From Pseudomonas violetae (GTDB lineage Bacteria; Pseudomonadota; Gammaproteobacteria; Pseudomonadales; Pseudomonadaceae), in NCBI RefSeq assembly GCF_023072615.1, contig NZ_JAKNRW010000022.1, positions 1 to 64,000 of the forward strand: a stretch of DNA of 64,000 nucleotides, written 5' to 3'. Shown here in pieces: positions 1 to 7,821 of this stretch. Within the stretch, counting starts at the first letter, position 1, and every line of letters begins with the position of its first letter. The notes below the pieces were generated by a model, which worked only from the letters and a program-made list of their open reading frames with translations, had not been told where the DNA came from and ran no database searches. Position numbers and translations under genes: made by a program.

Positions 1-183
1 GTTGCCGCACGTAAAGGCAGCCGCACCAAGGCCGCGATTGGCGGTGGTGTGGGCGCTGCAGGTGGGTCGGTGATCGGTAACAGCCTGGGCGGCAAGACCG
101 GTTCCACCATCGGCGCCGGCCTGGGCGGAGCTTTGGGTGGCGGCGTTGGTAGCAACCTTGGTAAAGGTCACAAGCGTCACTGA
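1..183 (+). CDS. Glycine-zipper protein, C-terminal part (cut by window edge)
   Basis: The first reading frame runs without a stop to TGA at 181-183 and gives 60 residues rich in Gly, Ala and Ser with GxxxG spacing (for example GAGLGGALGGGVG), ending in a basic tail GKGHKRH. The 5' end lies outside the window. It is a close paralogue of the next gene: both contain IGNSLGG followed by TGSTIGAGLGGA, so the two look like a tandem duplication. Glycine-zipper segments usually associate with membranes or self-assemble. No function can be assigned. The basic/His tail could bind metal or nucleic acid, which is inference. Confidence 0.75.
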   Translation, partial: VAARKGSRTKAAIGGGVGAAGGSVIGNSLGGKTGSTIGAGLGGALGGGVGSNLGKGHKRH

Positions 184-201
184 TCCTGGGTGATCAACAC
201 A

Positions 202-226
202 AAGCCCGGCTAAATGCCGGGCTTTT
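202..226 (+). terminator. Intrinsic terminator after first glycine-zipper gene
   Basis: AAGCCCGGC and GCCGGGCTT form a 9-bp stem with a TAAAT loop, followed by a short T run. It sits 18 bases after the TGA of the upstream gene and separates it from the paralogue that follows. Confidence 0.8.
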
Positions 227-294
227 GCGTTTATGAACGTTTCCCCCGGCAGAGGCTCAAAGCCATTACAACCCCAACGCATGCGAGGTGCACC

Positions 295-765
295 ATGACA
301 TCTAAATCCAAAAGCAAATCAGGCGACTGTCGTCGTCAAGGCTTGACGTGGTCTGCATTGGTATTGGGACTGATGGTCAGCCACGGCGCGCTTGCGGCTG
401 GCGACGGCACCGCCGCAGTCGGCGGGGGCCTCGGTGGTGCGCTCGGAAATGTCGTAGGTCAACAAATGGGCGGCAGCACTGGTGCGGCCATCGGCGCAGG
501 CGTTGGTGGGGCAGCGGGTAGTGCAGTCGGTGCGCCCAAGGGAAGTCGCACGGAAGCTGCGGTGGGTGGCGGTTTGGGATCCGCAGGTGGCTCGATAATC
601 GGTAACAGCCTGGGCGGCTCGACCGGTTCGACCATAGGCGCGGGGCTGGGTGGCGCAGCCGGTGGCGCTGTTGGCAATAATCTGGGTACCGATAACGGTG
701 GTTCGCATTCCAAGGGCAATCACAAGCACAAGCATAAAAACAAATACAAGAACAAACATCGTTGA
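295..765 (+). CDS. Secreted glycine-zipper protein with His/Lys-rich tail
   Basis: 156 residues. ATG at 295 is chosen over an upstream in-frame ATG at 214 because GAGGTG lies just before it and because the protein then starts with a classical Sec signal peptide: basic n-region (MTSKSKSKS), hydrophobic core (WSALVLGLMVS) and an ALA cleavage site near residue 35. The mature part is about 100 residues of GxxxG/GxxxA glycine-zipper repeats in two imperfect copies. The last roughly 20 residues are almost only His, Lys and Asn (HKHKHKNKYKNKHR). It is a paralogue of the gene at 1-183. Probably an exported or outer-membrane-associated protein. The role is unknown, and metal binding by the tail is speculative. 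Confidence 0.7.
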   Translation: MTSKSKSKSGDCRRQGLTWSALVLGLMVSHGALAAGDGTAAVGGGLGGALGNVVGQQMGGSTGAAIGAGVGGAAGSAVGAPKGSRTEAAVGGGLGSAGGSIIGNSLGGSTGSTIGAGLGGAAGGAVGNNLGTDNGGSHSKGNHKHKHKNKYKNKHR

Positions 766-795
766 TCAATCCCAGCACCGCGCGAGGTACTCCCC

Positions 796-948
796 ATGAC
801 TCCTGAAACAGAAGGCAAGGAAGAAAAAGGTCCGAGTGGACTGCCGTTTATCAACGATCCCGGTAATGAAGACCCTGGATCGCTCATGGATGATGCGACA
901 GTCCCGCTCCACGATTCCGACGACGAAGGGCTCGACGACGAGCAATAA
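796..948 (+). CDS. Small acidic hydrophilic protein
   Basis: A 50-residue frame starting at ATG 796 and ending TAA 946-948, with GAGGT at 784-788 as a well-placed ribosome-binding site. The product is strongly acidic (it ends DSDDEGLDDEQ) and rich in Gly, Pro and Asp, with no hydrophobic segment and probably no stable fold. It lies 30 bases after the glycine-zipper gene and could share its transcript. Gene status rests on the ribosome-binding site, the composition and the similar small acidic gene downstream (1044-1256). No known family recognised. Confidence 0.5.
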   Translation: MTPETEGKEEKGPSGLPFINDPGNEDPGSLMDDATVPLHDSDDEGLDDEQ

Positions 949-1041
949 GCCACCGACCGATCGTCTTTCTTGTAGAACTGACGTCCCACCGGGGTCATCG
1001 AATTTTCAGGGCCTGCCTTTACAGGCCCGTCGAGAGGTGAC

Positions 1042-4000
1042 TCATGAATCCTGATCCCAAAGCATCCGGCCCCGATGAAACGCCTGAATATCCATTGCCT
1101 TCACCCACGGACTCCCTGCGTCGGGATCAACGACCGCCCGACGATGACACTGCGGTCGAGCAGGTGCCCAAGGATGATGTGAAGCGTGGGGATGTAGAGG
1201 CCAGTCCCGATGATCCGGACATTGCCGGTATTGATGCATCGGGTGAACCGAGCTAAATATTTCATCATCCATCTGGCCCGGCTTCCGTCGGGCCTTTTCA
1301 TTTGGCAATCCTTGAGAACCTGATGGCGCAACCCAGCCGGTCGGGTTGTGCAGGTATTGGTAGCCGTTCCATCCATGTGCCAGGTGACCAGGGGTCAGGT
1401 AGCGACCCACATCCGGGTTGTAGTAGCGATGCCGGTTATAGTGCAGGCCCGACTCCGCGTCGAAGTACTGCCCCTGAAAACGCAATGGCTGCTCAAGTAT
1501 CCGATGCGTGTCCCGATTGAGTCGGGTGAGGCGGCCGTAGGCGGTGTACTGGGCGGCCCAGACAACCTGGCCGCTGGCATCCGTGAGTTCCTGCGGTGTG
1601 CCAAGGTGGTCGAGTTGGTAATAATAGGGGCGGGCGTTGTCTGGCCCCTTGCCGTCGAGCATCGCCAGCGGGCGAAAGGTGCCCGGTTCGTATAAGTAAC
1701 CCCGGTAGTGCCCTTCGCTGCTTTCGGCGATGAGTGTGTTGCCTTGCCAGATAAACACCGTGCTCTTGCCGTCGACGGTCTTGCTGATCCTGCGACCAAA
1801 GGCGTCATAGCGATAACTCACCTGGGCGCCACAAGGCAGGGTGATACCGACCAGTCGGTGCTGGCAGTCATAGCGATATTCGGTCACCAGCACCGGGGCG
1901 GTGCCTCGGCATTTGCGGATCAGGTTACCGAAGGCGTCGTAAGTGTAATGGCGGTTACCTTGCTTGAGCAGGCGGTGGGTTTTGAGGGTGACCGGTCCCG
2001 GACGATCGAGCATCAGCAAATTGCCCGCCGGATCGTGGACGAAACTCTCCGGCTGGTGTTCCCGGGAATGGTGCACGCGGATCAAGCGGTCCAGATAGTC
2101 ATATTGATAATTTCGTGTGCCGTTTCGGCTGTCGGCGATGCGCTCAAGATTGCCGTTGGCACTGTAAGAAAAATCGCGGCGGTAGAAGGGTGCCGCACCG
2201 AGAGAGAGGGCATGGGATGTCAAGCGGCCCTGATCGTCGTAGCCGTAAGTGCTGCTGAGCGAGCCTTGCTGGCGCTGTAGTTCGCGTCCTGCAACCAAGC
2301 GGTGCGTAGACAGTCGAGCGCCATTGAGATTGATGGCTGCCAGCGCTCCGCCCTTGGCGTAATGAATGTCGAGTGTGCTGTCGTCCGGCAAATGCACGTA
2401 ATTGAGTCTGCCGCAGGCGTCATGGCGGTAACGCAAACTGTTGCCACCCTGGTGCTCGGCGATCAGGCGATCCTGCATGTCATATTCAAATATCAGTGGC
2501 TGATGGTCGTCGATGACACCTACCAGGCGGCCGAGCGGGTTGTATTGGTATTCGACCGTTGAACCATCTGCCAGCGTCTTGACCAACAATTGACCCGCCT
2601 CGTTGCGTTGGTATCGCGTGACTAACTGCGAGCCGTCATTGCCGAATTCGGTTTTCTGCGACAGGTGCCCAGCGGGATCGTAGACATACCCAATGCGTCG
2701 CCCATCGATTGCGGTTTCCTCTTGCAGCAGGCCGTGAGGCAGGTAGTCCAGTTGGTATCTTTCGCCGAATTCGTTCTGCACTTCAGTGAGCAAAAGCAGT
2801 GGATGGTCATGGCGATACTTGAGTTGCGAGCCATCGGAGTTGAGCCGGCGGCTGACCAGATGCAAGTCATCGGCGTATTCGAACCGGGTCACCCGGCCCA
2901 GCTCACAACGCTCAGCGGTGGGCATGCCATAGGCGTTGCAAGAGAACGCGCGATTGGCGCCGGAGGGCAGCGTGACCAGAACGAGGCGTCCGACTGCGTC
3001 CCATTGGTACCGGGTTACGCCGCCGTTCTCATCGTGCAAGGAGATCTGGCGCCCTAGCGCATCGTACGAAAATAATCGCTGGCTCCCATCAGGCAACGTT
3101 TCTTCTCGTAACTGCCCCAATGCGTCATGGGTGAAGTTGTGGTGGCTGTTGTCGGGATACTCGATAGAAGACAGTTGCCCTCTGGAGTCGTAGCGCAACT
3201 GAGTGACATGGCCCTGGGGATCGGTTGCCCGGATCACATCGCCCTGGGCATTGCGCAGATATTTCCATCCTGCATCGGCACGGGAAGGCGGGCGCAGGAA
3301 ACCGTGGTCCCCAGATGTCTGCCGCTGCGCCGGCCGGCTGCCAGGCGGATACATCCGTTGGCTGCCATCGATGTGTTTTACCGTCACTCCACCGTACTCA
3401 TCCCAGAGGTAACGCCTGTCCAGCTGGGCGAAACTTCCCCAGTGCCTTACGCATCGCACAACCTCCTCGGACTTTTCCCACTCCCAGAATAAACTCGCCC
3501 CACCGGCCAGTTGTCGTTGAAGCAGGAGGTGCTGTTCGTCGTAGTCGTAGCGCTCGCTTTCATTGGCGGCGTTGGTCGCGCTGATCAGGTGGTGACAGGC
3601 GTCGTGGCGATAGCTGACCACTACCTGTTCAGTACGCCACGATTTATCCAGAGGGGTGACTGAATCAAGACACTGATACTCAACGGCAGCCAGATACCGC
3701 CGATCCCAGCGCAGTAACAGTGCGCGTCCTGCACCGTTGTCCAAGCGCTGAATCCTGCCAGCGCAGTCCCTTTGCAGGGTGAGTCGATTGCCGTAGGCGT
3801 CACTGATCGCGGTCAATTGCCCCGTGCGGAAATGCAGGAAACGGCCCGGCAGCGCAATGATCCATTCCTCAAGCGCATCGCCCAGGTAAATGGCCGGCCG
3901 GGGCAGGCTATTGCATGAAAGTGGGCGCGGGATTGTCGGACGGGAAAATGTCGTACGGCAGTTTTCATCATCGGTCCAGATGACCTGCTCTGCTTCGACA

Positions 4001-4209
4001 TCGAGTCGATGCGCAAGGCAATGACTCCAGCCAAAACCCAGTCCGCAATCGAGGTGCGCTGCACCGATGCGATAGTGGCGGATGAACTCGAACGGCAGAA
4101 TGCCCTGCAACGAACAGTCGGTCAGCGTCAGCAACGCGGCACCCGGGGCCAAACCGCCCGGCAGGCCGATGCCGTTGGTCAAAGCCCACACCTTTTCAGG
4201 TTCTAACAT
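1042..4209 (-). CDS. RHS/YD-repeat protein without recognisable toxin tip
   Basis: 1055 residues. The N-terminus resembles the beta-propeller-like entry region of RHS proteins and there is no PAAR domain or signal peptide. Residues of about 200-850 carry many YD repeats (YDxxGxL type, for example YDSRGQLSSIEYPD and YDPAGHLSQKTEFG). The conserved RHS core end follows: FQGQYFDAESGLHYNRHRYY and then RYLTPGHLAHGWNGYQYLHN. The usual DPxGL border is degenerate (NPTGWVAPSG). The last roughly 90 residues look like translated antisense of the small gene and terminator at 1044-1298 and match no toxin. ATG at 4207-4209 is preceded by AGGGGC. No vgrG, chaperone or immunity gene is nearby. Possibly an RHS protein that lost its effector tip. 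Confidence 0.8.
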   Translation of the reverse strand: MLEPEKVWALTNGIGLPGGLAPGAALLTLTDCSLQGILPFEFIRHYRIGAAHLDCGLGFGWSHCLAHRLDVEAEQVIWTDDENCRTTFSRPTIPRPLSCNSLPRPAIYLGDALEEWIIALPGRFLHFRTGQLTAISDAYGNRLTLQRDCAGRIQRLDNGAGRALLLRWDRRYLAAVEYQCLDSVTPLDKSWRTEQVVVSYRHDACHHLISATNAANESERYDYDEQHLLLQRQLAGGASLFWEWEKSEEVVRCVRHWGSFAQLDRRYLWDEYGGVTVKHIDGSQRMYPPGSRPAQRQTSGDHGFLRPPSRADAGWKYLRNAQGDVIRATDPQGHVTQLRYDSRGQLSSIEYPDNSHHNFTHDALGQLREETLPDGSQRLFSYDALGRQISLHDENGGVTRYQWDAVGRLVLVTLPSGANRAFSCNAYGMPTAERCELGRVTRFEYADDLHLVSRRLNSDGSQLKYRHDHPLLLLTEVQNEFGERYQLDYLPHGLLQEETAIDGRRIGYVYDPAGHLSQKTEFGNDGSQLVTRYQRNEAGQLLVKTLADGSTVEYQYNPLGRLVGVIDDHQPLIFEYDMQDRLIAEHQGGNSLRYRHDACGRLNYVHLPDDSTLDIHYAKGGALAAINLNGARLSTHRLVAGRELQRQQGSLSSTYGYDDQGRLTSHALSLGAAPFYRRDFSYSANGNLERIADSRNGTRNYQYDYLDRLIRVHHSREHQPESFVHDPAGNLLMLDRPGPVTLKTHRLLKQGNRHYTYDAFGNLIRKCRGTAPVLVTEYRYDCQHRLVGITLPCGAQVSYRYDAFGRRISKTVDGKSTVFIWQGNTLIAESSEGHYRGYLYEPGTFRPLAMLDGKGPDNARPYYYQLDHLGTPQELTDASGQVVWAAQYTAYGRLTRLNRDTHRILEQPLRFQGQYFDAESGLHYNRHRYYNPDVGRYLTPGHLAHGWNGYQYLHNPTGWVAPSGSQGLPNEKARRKPGQMDDEIFSSVHPMHQYRQCPDHRDWPLHPHASHHPWAPARPQCHRRAVVDPDAGSPWVKAMDIQAFHRGRMLWDQDS
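1044..1256 (+). CDS. Small acidic Pro/Asp-rich protein
   Basis: 70 residues, ATG at 1044 preceded by GAGAGGTGA (1032-1040), an unusually good ribosome-binding site, and followed by a hairpin terminator at 1275-1298. The product is hydrophilic and rich in Asp, Pro and Glu (for example EASPDDPDIAGIDASGEPS), with no membrane segment or recognised domain, and is probably disordered. Together with 796-948 it forms a pair of small acidic genes. The whole gene lies antisense to the 3' end of the RHS frame, and the RHS stop (TGA, complement of 1042-1044) touches this gene's ATG. The ribosome-binding site and terminator argue that this is the real gene of the overlap. Confidence 0.65.
   Translation: MNPDPKASGPDETPEYPLPSPTDSLRRDQRPPDDDTAVEQVPKDDVKRGDVEASPDDPDIAGIDASGEPS
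1275..1298 (+). terminator. Intrinsic terminator of small acidic gene
   Basis: GGCCCG, an 8-base loop, CGGGCC and TTTT, 18 bases after the TAA of the 1044-1256 gene. It lies inside the 3' part of the convergent RHS reading frame. Confidence 0.75.
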
Positions 4210-4439
4210 TCGCAGCCCCTCATGCGTATCTGAATAATTCGCCAGACTGTGCGTGGGATTCGGCTGGAAAAAAGTAGGGAAAGGCTGCGCGGGGTGTGGG
4301 AAAGGTCATTAGATATTGACAATTGTGTTGCAACGTCTCTTGCCCGCCCGGTATCGATATCCTGCTGAACCCTTTAATCAAGCGCGGAATCGGTGATAAC
4401 GTGCGGGTCCCTCATGTTATTGAAAACGGATCAGATGCG

Positions 4440-5135
4440 ATGAATGCACCGCTGAACGAGTTCGGCCCGATCAAGGCCGTGATTTTCGATATGGACGGCT
4501 TGTTGCTGGACACCGAGGGCATCTACACCGAAGTCACGTCGATAATCGCCCAGCGCTATGGCCGGGTTTTCGACTGGAGCATCAAGCAGAACATTATCGG
4601 CCGCGGCGCCAATGACCTGGCGCGTTACGTGGTCGAGGCACTGGACTTGCCGATCTCCGCAGAAGAGTTCCTAGTGATTCGCGAACCGCTGATGCGTGAG
4701 CGGTTTCCACACGCGCTGGCGATGCCGGGCGCCCAGGAACTGGTGCGGCACTTGAAGGCGAACAATATCCCCATCGCGGTAGGCACCAGTTCTTCACGTC
4801 AGTCGTTCGGTCAGAAAACCACGCTGCACCGGGACTGGTTTGATTTATTCGATTTCATCGTCACAGCTGATGATCCGGAAGTGGGCGCGGCCAAACCGGC
4901 GCCGGACATCTTTCTTACCGCCGCGCGGCGTCTGGGTGTCGATCCGGCCGACTGCCTGGTGTTCGAGGATTCGCCCTTTGGCGTCACGGCTGCGAAGGCG
5001 GCTGGCATGACGGCAATTGCCATCCCGGATGCGGCGATGGCAGATGAAAAGTACGCACATGCCGACGGGATTCTTCGCACTCTGAAGGCGTTCAAGCCAA
5101 GTGCCTGCGGTTTGCCGACGTTGGAATGGGCGTAA
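4440..5135 (+). CDS. HAD-superfamily (subfamily IA) sugar/nucleotide phosphatase
   Basis: 231 residues from ATG 4440. Earlier in-frame starts exist but would add a tail without homology. HAD motif I is FDMDGLLLDTEG (nucleophile Asp17, acid Asp19), motif II is GTSSSR around residue 110, the motif III Lys is in GAAKPAPDIF, and motif IV is FEDSPFG. The helical cap between motifs I and II is that of beta-phosphoglucomutase or pseudouridine-monophosphatase-like enzymes. The exact substrate cannot be read from the sequence. The gene stands alone and converges on an SDR gene, with a shared hairpin terminator between them. Confidence 0.85.
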   Translation: MNAPLNEFGPIKAVIFDMDGLLLDTEGIYTEVTSIIAQRYGRVFDWSIKQNIIGRGANDLARYVVEALDLPISAEEFLVIREPLMRERFPHALAMPGAQELVRHLKANNIPIAVGTSSSRQSFGQKTTLHRDWFDLFDFIVTADDPEVGAAKPAPDIFLTAARRLGVDPADCLVFEDSPFGVTAAKAAGMTAIAIPDAAMADEKYAHADGILRTLKAFKPSACGLPTLEWA

Positions 5136-5148
5136 ATCAGCACCCATG

Positions 5149-5186
5149 AAAAAGCCGGCCACCTGATCAGGGTTGCCGGCTTTTTC
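5149..5186. terminator. Bidirectional intrinsic terminator (HAD phosphatase / SDR)
   Basis: AAAAAGCCGGC and GCCGGCTTTTT flank a 14-base loop in the 69-base gap between the two convergent genes. A-run and T-run lie on opposite sides, so it can terminate both. Confidence 0.8.
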
Positions 5187-5204
5187 TTGCATGTCTTTAC
5201 ACCA

Positions 5205-5951
5205 TCAGGCGCCGAAACCGCCGTCGATGGTCAGACTGGCGCCTGTGATATAGCCTGCTTCAGGGCCCACCAGGTACGCCACGAAGCTGGCTATTTCATC
5301 GGCGTGACCGTAACGACCTACTGCCATCAGCGGGATCAGGCTGTCGGCAAAGTCACCCGCGGCAGGGTTCATGTCAGTGTCGACCGGGCCTGGCTGCACG
5401 TTGTTGATGGTGATCCCGCGCGGGCCGAGGTCGCGTGCCAGGCCTTTGGTCAGGCCGACCAGCGCCGACTTGCTCATGGCGTAGGGGCCGCCACCGGCGA
5501 AGGGCATGCGATCGGCGTTGGTGCTGCCGATGTTGATGATGCGACCGCCCTCGGACATGTGCCTGGCGGCGGCCTGTGTTGCAATGAACACGCTGCGCAC
5601 GTTGATGGCCAGGGTCTGGTCGAAGTCTTCGAGCTTGAAGTCTTCCAGCGGCGCAACCGCCAGCACACCCGCATTGTTCACCAGGATATCCAGGGCGCCG
5701 AAGGCTTCGACGGTGGCCGTGACGGCGTTGCGGATGGCCTCGGCATCGGCGCTGTCGGCCTTGATGGCCAGCGCTTTGCCGCCATTGGCCGTAATGCTGT
5801 TCTGCAATGCTTCGGCTTTTTCCGCGGAGCTTACGTAGGTGAAGGCAACAGCTGCGCCTTCAGCGGCCAGGCGTTTGACGATGGCTGCACCAATGCCGCG
5901 GGACCCGCCTTGAATCAAAGCCACTTTGCCGCTGAGGTTCTGAGTATTCAT
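5205..5951 (-). CDS. Short-chain dehydrogenase/reductase (SDR)
   Basis: 248 residues. ATG at 5949-5951 is chosen because GGAG lies 7 bases before it. An in-frame TTG four codons upstream would overlap that site. Rossmann motif GGSRGIG (TGxxxGxG type) is near residue 16, NNAG near residue 90, catalytic Ser in the INIGS region and YAMSK as the catalytic Tyr/Lys pair near residue 155. The C-terminal SLTIDGGFGA is typical of classical SDRs similar to FabG. Likely an NAD(P)H-dependent oxidoreductase of unknown substrate. It is divergent from a LysR gene, which probably controls it. Confidence 0.85.
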   Translation of the reverse strand: MNTQNLSGKVALIQGGSRGIGAAIVKRLAAEGAAVAFTYVSSAEKAEALQNSITANGGKALAIKADSADAEAIRNAVTATVEAFGALDILVNNAGVLAVAPLEDFKLEDFDQTLAINVRSVFIATQAAARHMSEGGRIINIGSTNADRMPFAGGGPYAMSKSALVGLTKGLARDLGPRGITINNVQPGPVDTDMNPAAGDFADSLIPLMAVGRYGHADEIASFVAYLVGPEAGYITGASLTIDGGFGA

Positions 5952-6036
5952 GTCTGTCTCCAAAGTCGCCGGGGCGAGATGTCCCGGTTGATGGAGCCTA
6001 GTATCGGTTCGGGATGAGCGGCTGAGTAGACGGCAA

Positions 6037-6054
6037 TTACGATAGTCTGTGTAA
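6037..6054. promoter_or_regulatory. Candidate LysR box between SDR and LysR genes
   Basis: The 117-base divergent intergenic region contains TTAC-N10-GTAA, which fits the interrupted dyad (T-N11-A type) bound by LysR regulators. Position between the two divergent starts supports a role in autoregulation and SDR control. Assigned from pattern only. Confidence 0.35.
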
Positions 6055-6068
6055 ACCAGAAGTTTATA

Positions 6069-7001
6069 ATGGTTCTTATGGAAACCTTCAGCAGTATCGA
6101 ATGCTTCGTCCGCAGTGCCGAAGTCGGCAGCTTTGCCGAAGCCGCACGGCGCCTGAGCCTGACGCCGGCCGCAGTCGGCAAGAGCGTCGCCAAGTTAGAG
6201 GCGCGCCTGGGCGTGCGCTTGTTCCAGCGCAGTACGCGCAGCCTTACTTTGACCGAGGCCGGCCAGTTGTTTCTAGGTGAAGTCAGCTCCAGCCTGCACA
6301 CCATCCAGAATGCCGTGGCCAACCTGGCCAGCGCGCAGGGACTTCCGGCGGGGACGCTGAAGGTCAGCATGGGTACGATGTTCGGTCGGTTGTACGTGGT
6401 GCCCATGCTTGGCGAGTTTCTGCGGCGGTTCCCGGCGATCAACCCTGACTGGCATTTCGATAACCGTCAGGTCGATCTGATTGCCCAAGGGTTTGACGCG
6501 GCAATTGGTGGGGGGTTTGAACTGCCCCAGGGCGTGGTCGCTCGCAAGCTGACACCGGCGCATCGGGTACTGGTGGCCTCGGCTGATTACCTGGCGAACC
6601 GCGCGCCGGTCCTGGAACCCGAGGACCTTGGCAGCCACGACGGTATCCTGATCCGTTCGCCGCAAACCGGTCGCGTGCGTTCCTGGCAGTTGACCAGTCG
6701 CACCCGGCAACACAGCCCGCTGGTGCTCAAGGCGCGCATGACCATGAGCGATTCCGAAGCGGCCTGTGCCACGGCGGCTCAAGGGTTGGGTATCGCCCTG
6801 GTCAGCATGCCTTTTGCGGCGGGGTATCTGGAGGCTGGGAACTTGCAGCGGGTGTTGCCGGATTGGTATGTCGACGATGGCAACATTTCCATCTATTACG
6901 CTGAGCATAAGTTGCTGCCCGGCAAGACCCGGGCGTTTGTGGATTTTGTGATTGAGCAGTTTGCCGAGCAGGGGTTGGGGCAGAGGTTCAGTGCTATCTG
7001 A
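6069..7001 (+). CDS. LysR-family transcriptional regulator
   Basis: 310 residues (307 if ATG at 6078 is used; neither start has a strong ribosome-binding site). An N-terminal winged helix-turn-helix of about 60 residues (SFAEAARRLSLTPAAVGKSV, then LEARLGVRLFQRSTRSLTLT) is followed by a periplasmic-binding-protein-like effector domain with the DALVAS-like segment replaced by HRVLVASADYL. It is of the subgroup commonly found beside SDR or quinone oxidoreductase genes (PBP2_CrgA-like). Divergent from the SDR gene, the probable target. Confidence 0.88.
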   Translation: MVLMETFSSIECFVRSAEVGSFAEAARRLSLTPAAVGKSVAKLEARLGVRLFQRSTRSLTLTEAGQLFLGEVSSSLHTIQNAVANLASAQGLPAGTLKVSMGTMFGRLYVVPMLGEFLRRFPAINPDWHFDNRQVDLIAQGFDAAIGGGFELPQGVVARKLTPAHRVLVASADYLANRAPVLEPEDLGSHDGILIRSPQTGRVRSWQLTSRTRQHSPLVLKARMTMSDSEAACATAAQGLGIALVSMPFAAGYLEAGNLQRVLPDWYVDDGNISIYYAEHKLLPGKTRAFVDFVIEQFAEQGLGQRFSAI

Positions 7002-7014
7002 GCAAGGCTTGCTC
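7000..7014. repeat. Single REP-like inverted repeat
   Basis: GAGCAAG-G-CTTGCTC followed by GCGA, immediately after the LysR stop, resembles one arm of the REP family that is abundant in this window. It lies in the 33-base gap between convergent genes. Confidence 0.5.
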
Positions 7015-7034
7015 GCGAAGAACGATCACGCGGT

Positions 7035-7763
7035 CTACCGACCCAACCGCCCCGGCCAACCAATGATTTTCTTCGGCCGCGGCGTCGCATAGGTGCGTAC
7101 CTTGGAGGTCGACAACCCTAGTCGCACCAGTGACTCGGCAATGGTGACCGCCGCTGTCACGCCATCCACTACCGGCACGCCGGTGCGCTGGCGGATTTGC
7201 TCGTCCAGGCCGGCCATGCCGCCGCAACCCAGGCAAATCACCTCGGCCTTGTCTTCAAGCACCGCCAATTCCGCCTGGCGCACGATGGCTTGCAGCGCAC
7301 GCTGGGGATCCGACTCCAGTTCCAGTACCGCCAGGCCACTGGCCCGCACGGAGGCGCAGCGGTCCCACAGGCCGGAGAGTTTTAATCTGTCCTCAATCAG
7401 CGGCACGGTGCGGTCCAGAGTAGTGACCACCGAGTAGGCATGGCCCAAAAACATCGCGGTGCTGGCGGCCGCATCGGTGATGTCCACCACCGGCACGTTA
7501 AGTAGCTCCTGCAGCCCTTCGCGGCCGTGCTCGCCGTAGCCGGCCTGGATCACCGCGTCGAAAGGCTGATCGTAAGACATCACCCGGTCCATCACGGCAA
7601 TGGCCGCCAGGTAACTTTCGAAGTTGCCCTCCACGGACTCGGCGCCGAAGTGGGGAGTCAGGCCAATGATTTCGGTGCCTGGGGCGGCGACTGCCTGGGC
7701 CGAGCGGGCAATTGCCTGGGTGATGGACTCGGTGGTGTTGACGTTGACCACGAGAATTCGCAT
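7035..7763 (-). CDS. Asp/Glu/hydantoin racemase family protein
   Basis: 242 residues, ATG 7761-7763 with AGGAC upstream. The family's two catalytic cysteine regions are altered or present as follows: the first site region is QAGYGEHG, where a Cys is not seen, and the second is ICLGCGGMAGL near residue 180, which carries a Cys. N-terminal MRILVVNVNTTESIT matches hydantoin/allantoin racemases. The family racemises 5-substituted hydantoins or allantoin. Directly upstream on the same strand lies a wrecked NCS1 transporter, a family that imports hydantoin, allantoin or nucleobases, so the two were probably one uptake/racemase operon. Loss of the transporter and the missing first Cys leave the present activity open. 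Confidence 0.8.
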   Translation of the reverse strand: MRILVVNVNTTESITQAIARSAQAVAAPGTEIIGLTPHFGAESVEGNFESYLAAIAVMDRVMSYDQPFDAVIQAGYGEHGREGLQELLNVPVVDITDAAASTAMFLGHAYSVVTTLDRTVPLIEDRLKLSGLWDRCASVRASGLAVLELESDPQRALQAIVRQAELAVLEDKAEVICLGCGGMAGLDEQIRQRTGVPVVDGVTAAVTIAESLVRLGLSTSKVRTYATPRPKKIIGWPGRLGR

Positions 7764-7821
7764 GGGAAGTCCTTATAGCGGGTGGTTCTGCGGCCCGAAG
7801 TGGCCGGGCCGCCAAGGGGTA

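Noticed and set aside
1042-1330. C-terminal toxin domain of the RHS protein
   Set aside because: This part is the complement of the small gene and its terminator; its composition fits no toxin family.
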